Of a stretch of DNA of 43,133 bases, positions 41,904 to 43,133 are shown one piece after another (position 1 is the stretch's first letter; each line of letters starts with the position of its first letter). The stretch is from Pseudomonadota bacterium (lineage in GTDB: Bacteria > Pseudomonadota > Alphaproteobacteria > Acetobacterales > Acetobacteraceae). A program made the translations under genes and the position numbers. The stretch lies in NCBI GenBank assembly GCA_021805545.1, contig JAJZFB010000018.1:1-43133 (forward strand), in the 5' to 3' direction. A model generated the notes under the pieces. That model saw nothing but the letters and a program-made list of their open reading frames with translations. It did not search any database and was not told where the DNA came from.

Positions 41904-42992
41904 ATGAAATATGGCCAGGTTGGGCGCTCAACACCCTGGTCAGCGCCCATGCTCCCAATCCCCTTCCCAATCCCCATGCTCCCAATCCCCATGTTCCCAA
42001 TCCCCATGTCCCCAATCCCCCTGCCCTCAGCGCCCGCGTCCCCGCTCGCCCTTGTCGATCCGCAGTTGCGTGACGCCGCACAGCGCATGCGCGATGTCAC
42101 GGCAAGCTACATGCCGCTCTCGCTGGAAAAACTCGGCCAGCGCCGCGCCGCCATTGCCGCGCTGGCGGCGCCCTGGCACACGCATATCCCGGTCGAGGAA
42201 CGGCAAATTCCAGGCGGGCAAGGCGCGCCAGATGTCACCATCTTCATCGTCAACGCCAGGCCAGGCGCCAAAACCCCCGCCATTTTGCACCTGCATGGCG
42301 GCGGCTTCAACGCCGGCTCCTCACGCGCCGCCATGCCGCAAATTCAAGAGCTGGCGGCTTCACTGGGCTGCGTCGTGGTCAGCGTGGAATACCGCCTCGC
42401 CCCTGAAACAATTTTCCCCGGCGCCCTGGCCGATAATCTGGCCGCTTTGCGTTGGCTGCACGCCAATGCCGCGCAAATCAGCGCCGATCCCGCGCGCATC
42501 GCCGTATTGGGGGAAAGTGCCGGCGGCGGCCACGCCGCCATGCTGGCCCTGGCCGCGCGCGGCATGGCGGATTGCCCCATAAACTTCCTCTGCCTGCTCT
42601 ACCCCATGCTCGACGACCGCACCGGCAGCACGCGCAAAGCCCCGCCGCATATCGGCGCCTTCGGCTGGAATGAGGAGAGCAACCGCTTCGGCTGGGCCTG
42701 CTTCCTGGGCCAGGAACCCGGCACCCCCAGCGTGCCCGAGGCCGCCGTGCCCGCCCGGTGCCAAAACCTCGCGGGCCTGCCGCCAATTTTCATCGGCACC
42801 GGCGCGCTCGACCTGTTTGTCGAGGAAAACATCGCCTTTGCCCAGCGCCTCATCGCCACCGGCATCCCCACGGAACTCATCGTCACCCCCGGCGCCATCC
42901 ATGGGTTCGACATGCTGGCGAAAAACACCGCCATCGCCCAGCGCTTCACGGCGCAAAAACGCGCCGCCCTGCGCCGCGCCCTGGCGCTTTAG
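41904..42992 (+). CDS. HSL-type alpha/beta hydrolase (esterase/lipase)
   Basis: A 362-residue frame. The hydrolase domain has the hormone-sensitive-lipase oxyanion motif HLHGGGF, the nucleophile elbow GESAGG, and a late acid/base pair with IHGFDM. It is probably a cytosolic esterase of short acyl esters. The first ~40 residues hold five MLPIP-like repeats and are not part of the fold, so the true start could be one of the repeat ATGs or the ATG at 42006. The 106-bp repeat lies immediately upstream. Confidence 0.85.
   Translation: MKYGQVGRSTPWSAPMLPIPFPIPMLPIPMFPIPMSPIPLPSAPASPLALVDPQLRDAAQRMRDVTASYMPLSLEKLGQRRAAIAALAAPWHTHIPVEERQIPGGQGAPDVTIFIVNARPGAKTPAILHLHGGGFNAGSSRAAMPQIQELAASLGCVVVSVEYRLAPETIFPGALADNLAALRWLHANAAQISADPARIAVLGESAGGGHAAMLALAARGMADCPINFLCLLYPMLDDRTGSTRKAPPHIGAFGWNEESNRFGWACFLGQEPGTPSVPEAAVPARCQNLAGLPPIFIGTGALDLFVEENIAFAQRLIATGIPTELIVTPGAIHGFDMLAKNTAIAQRFTAQKRAALRRALAL
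41949..42020 (+). repeat. Tandem 15-bp repeat in the esterase N-terminus
   Basis: Five units of the type ATGCTCCCAATCCCC (one shortened to 12 bp) lie head to tail, encoding MLPIP, FPIP, MLPIP, MFPIP and MSPIP. Units are multiples of three, so gain or loss keeps the frame. Most units begin with ATG, giving several possible starts. Confidence 0.8.
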
Positions 42993-43033
42993 CGCCGGAT
43001 GATTTTAGAGTCTGACTCTGAATGGTAGTCTAC

Positions 43034-43133
43034 CTAACTTTGACGTGCGATTTTTCTTGTGAGCATTCGGATGTTGGCGAGCAGGACCCATGCTTTTGCA
43101 CTGGCGATTGTTGCCTCGAAATCCTTTGCGAGG
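43034..43133 (-). mobile_element. IS5-type transposase gene, 3' end (runs off window)
   Basis: Reading leftward from the window edge, the frame gives LAKDFEATIASAKAWVLLAN, then IRMLTRKIARQS and a stop at 43034. This is the typical C-terminus of IS5-family transposases. The remainder of the element lies outside the window. Its end would fall near 43009-43030, where GAGTCTGACTC is a short palindrome that may mark the terminal repeat. A recent mobile insertion bounds the accessory region on this side. Confidence 0.75.

Noticed and set aside
41949-42020. CRISPR or regulatory iteron array
   Set aside because: Units are contiguous, 15 bp, in frame with a gene and without spacers.

Overview
The window looks like chromosomal DNA of a GC-rich alphaproteobacterium. 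Family types, codon use and CTAG-bounded palindromic repeats would suit the Acetobacteraceae or acidophilic Rhodospirillales, but that placement is an inference. No rRNA, tRNA or CRISPR array is visible. About 37 protein genes are supported. Most belong to a large accessory region for oxidising, reducing and conjugating a hydrophobic substrate; a terpenoid, steroid-like or long-chain molecule is a reasonable guess, but the sequence does not name it.

Layout. (1) 1-6014: a truncated DUF1302 outer-membrane-type gene, a cytochrome P450 divergent from an APH/CHK-type kinase, and a leftward cupin / CurA-type reductase / acyl-CoA ligase operon. (2) 6135-9067: an Nramp-like metal transporter, then a formaldehyde module (FrmR repressor and glutathione-dependent formaldehyde dehydrogenase FrmA) with a palindromic operator. 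(3) 9306-12441: a tiny membrane ORF and two peptidoglycan genes, an amidase_3 and a class B PBP; these look like housekeeping genes. (4) 12566-19701: a tight rightward operon VOC / DUF1214-like / SDR / sulfotransferase / Zn-MDR, then TetR and a KstD-like flavoprotein. The first operon and the flavoprotein gene share a near-identical 18-bp operator. (5) 19696-25951: LuxR-type regulator, divergent from an LLM monooxygenase / sulfotransferase / TIM-barrel / DUF1214-like / alpha-beta hydrolase operon whose genes mostly overlap or nearly touch. (6) 25948-30449: TetR, divergent from a LuxE-like / LuxC-like acyl-activation and reduction pair, followed by a TauD-type dioxygenase. (7) 30487-36172: leftward SDR, VOC, TIM-barrel, MDR, SnoaL-like and SDR genes, and a divergent LysR. 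(8) 36208-41660: two SnoaL-like/SDR pairs around a TetR, a third VOC gene and an AraC regulator. (9) 41727-43133: palindromic repeats, an HSL-type esterase with an odd Pro-rich repeat leader, and the 3' end of an IS5-type transposase gene.

How the genes may work together (inference). Oxygenases (P450, LLM, TauD) and many SDR/MDR dehydrogenases would modify the substrate. An AMP-forming ligase and the LuxE/LuxC pair would activate a carboxylate and reduce it to an aldehyde. Two sulfotransferases and a small-molecule kinase would conjugate hydroxyls. FrmR/FrmA would remove formaldehyde, for instance from oxidative demethylation. The window has no acyl-CoA dehydrogenase, enoyl-CoA hydratase or thiolase, so it is not a self-contained beta-oxidation pathway. 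Six local transcription factors of four families (TetR x3, LuxR, LysR, AraC), besides FrmR, suggest separately controlled modules. The most interesting parts are the LuxE/LuxC system without classical luciferase genes, the paired DUF1214/sulfotransferase operons with a shared operator, and the CTAG repeat elements that supply stop codons.
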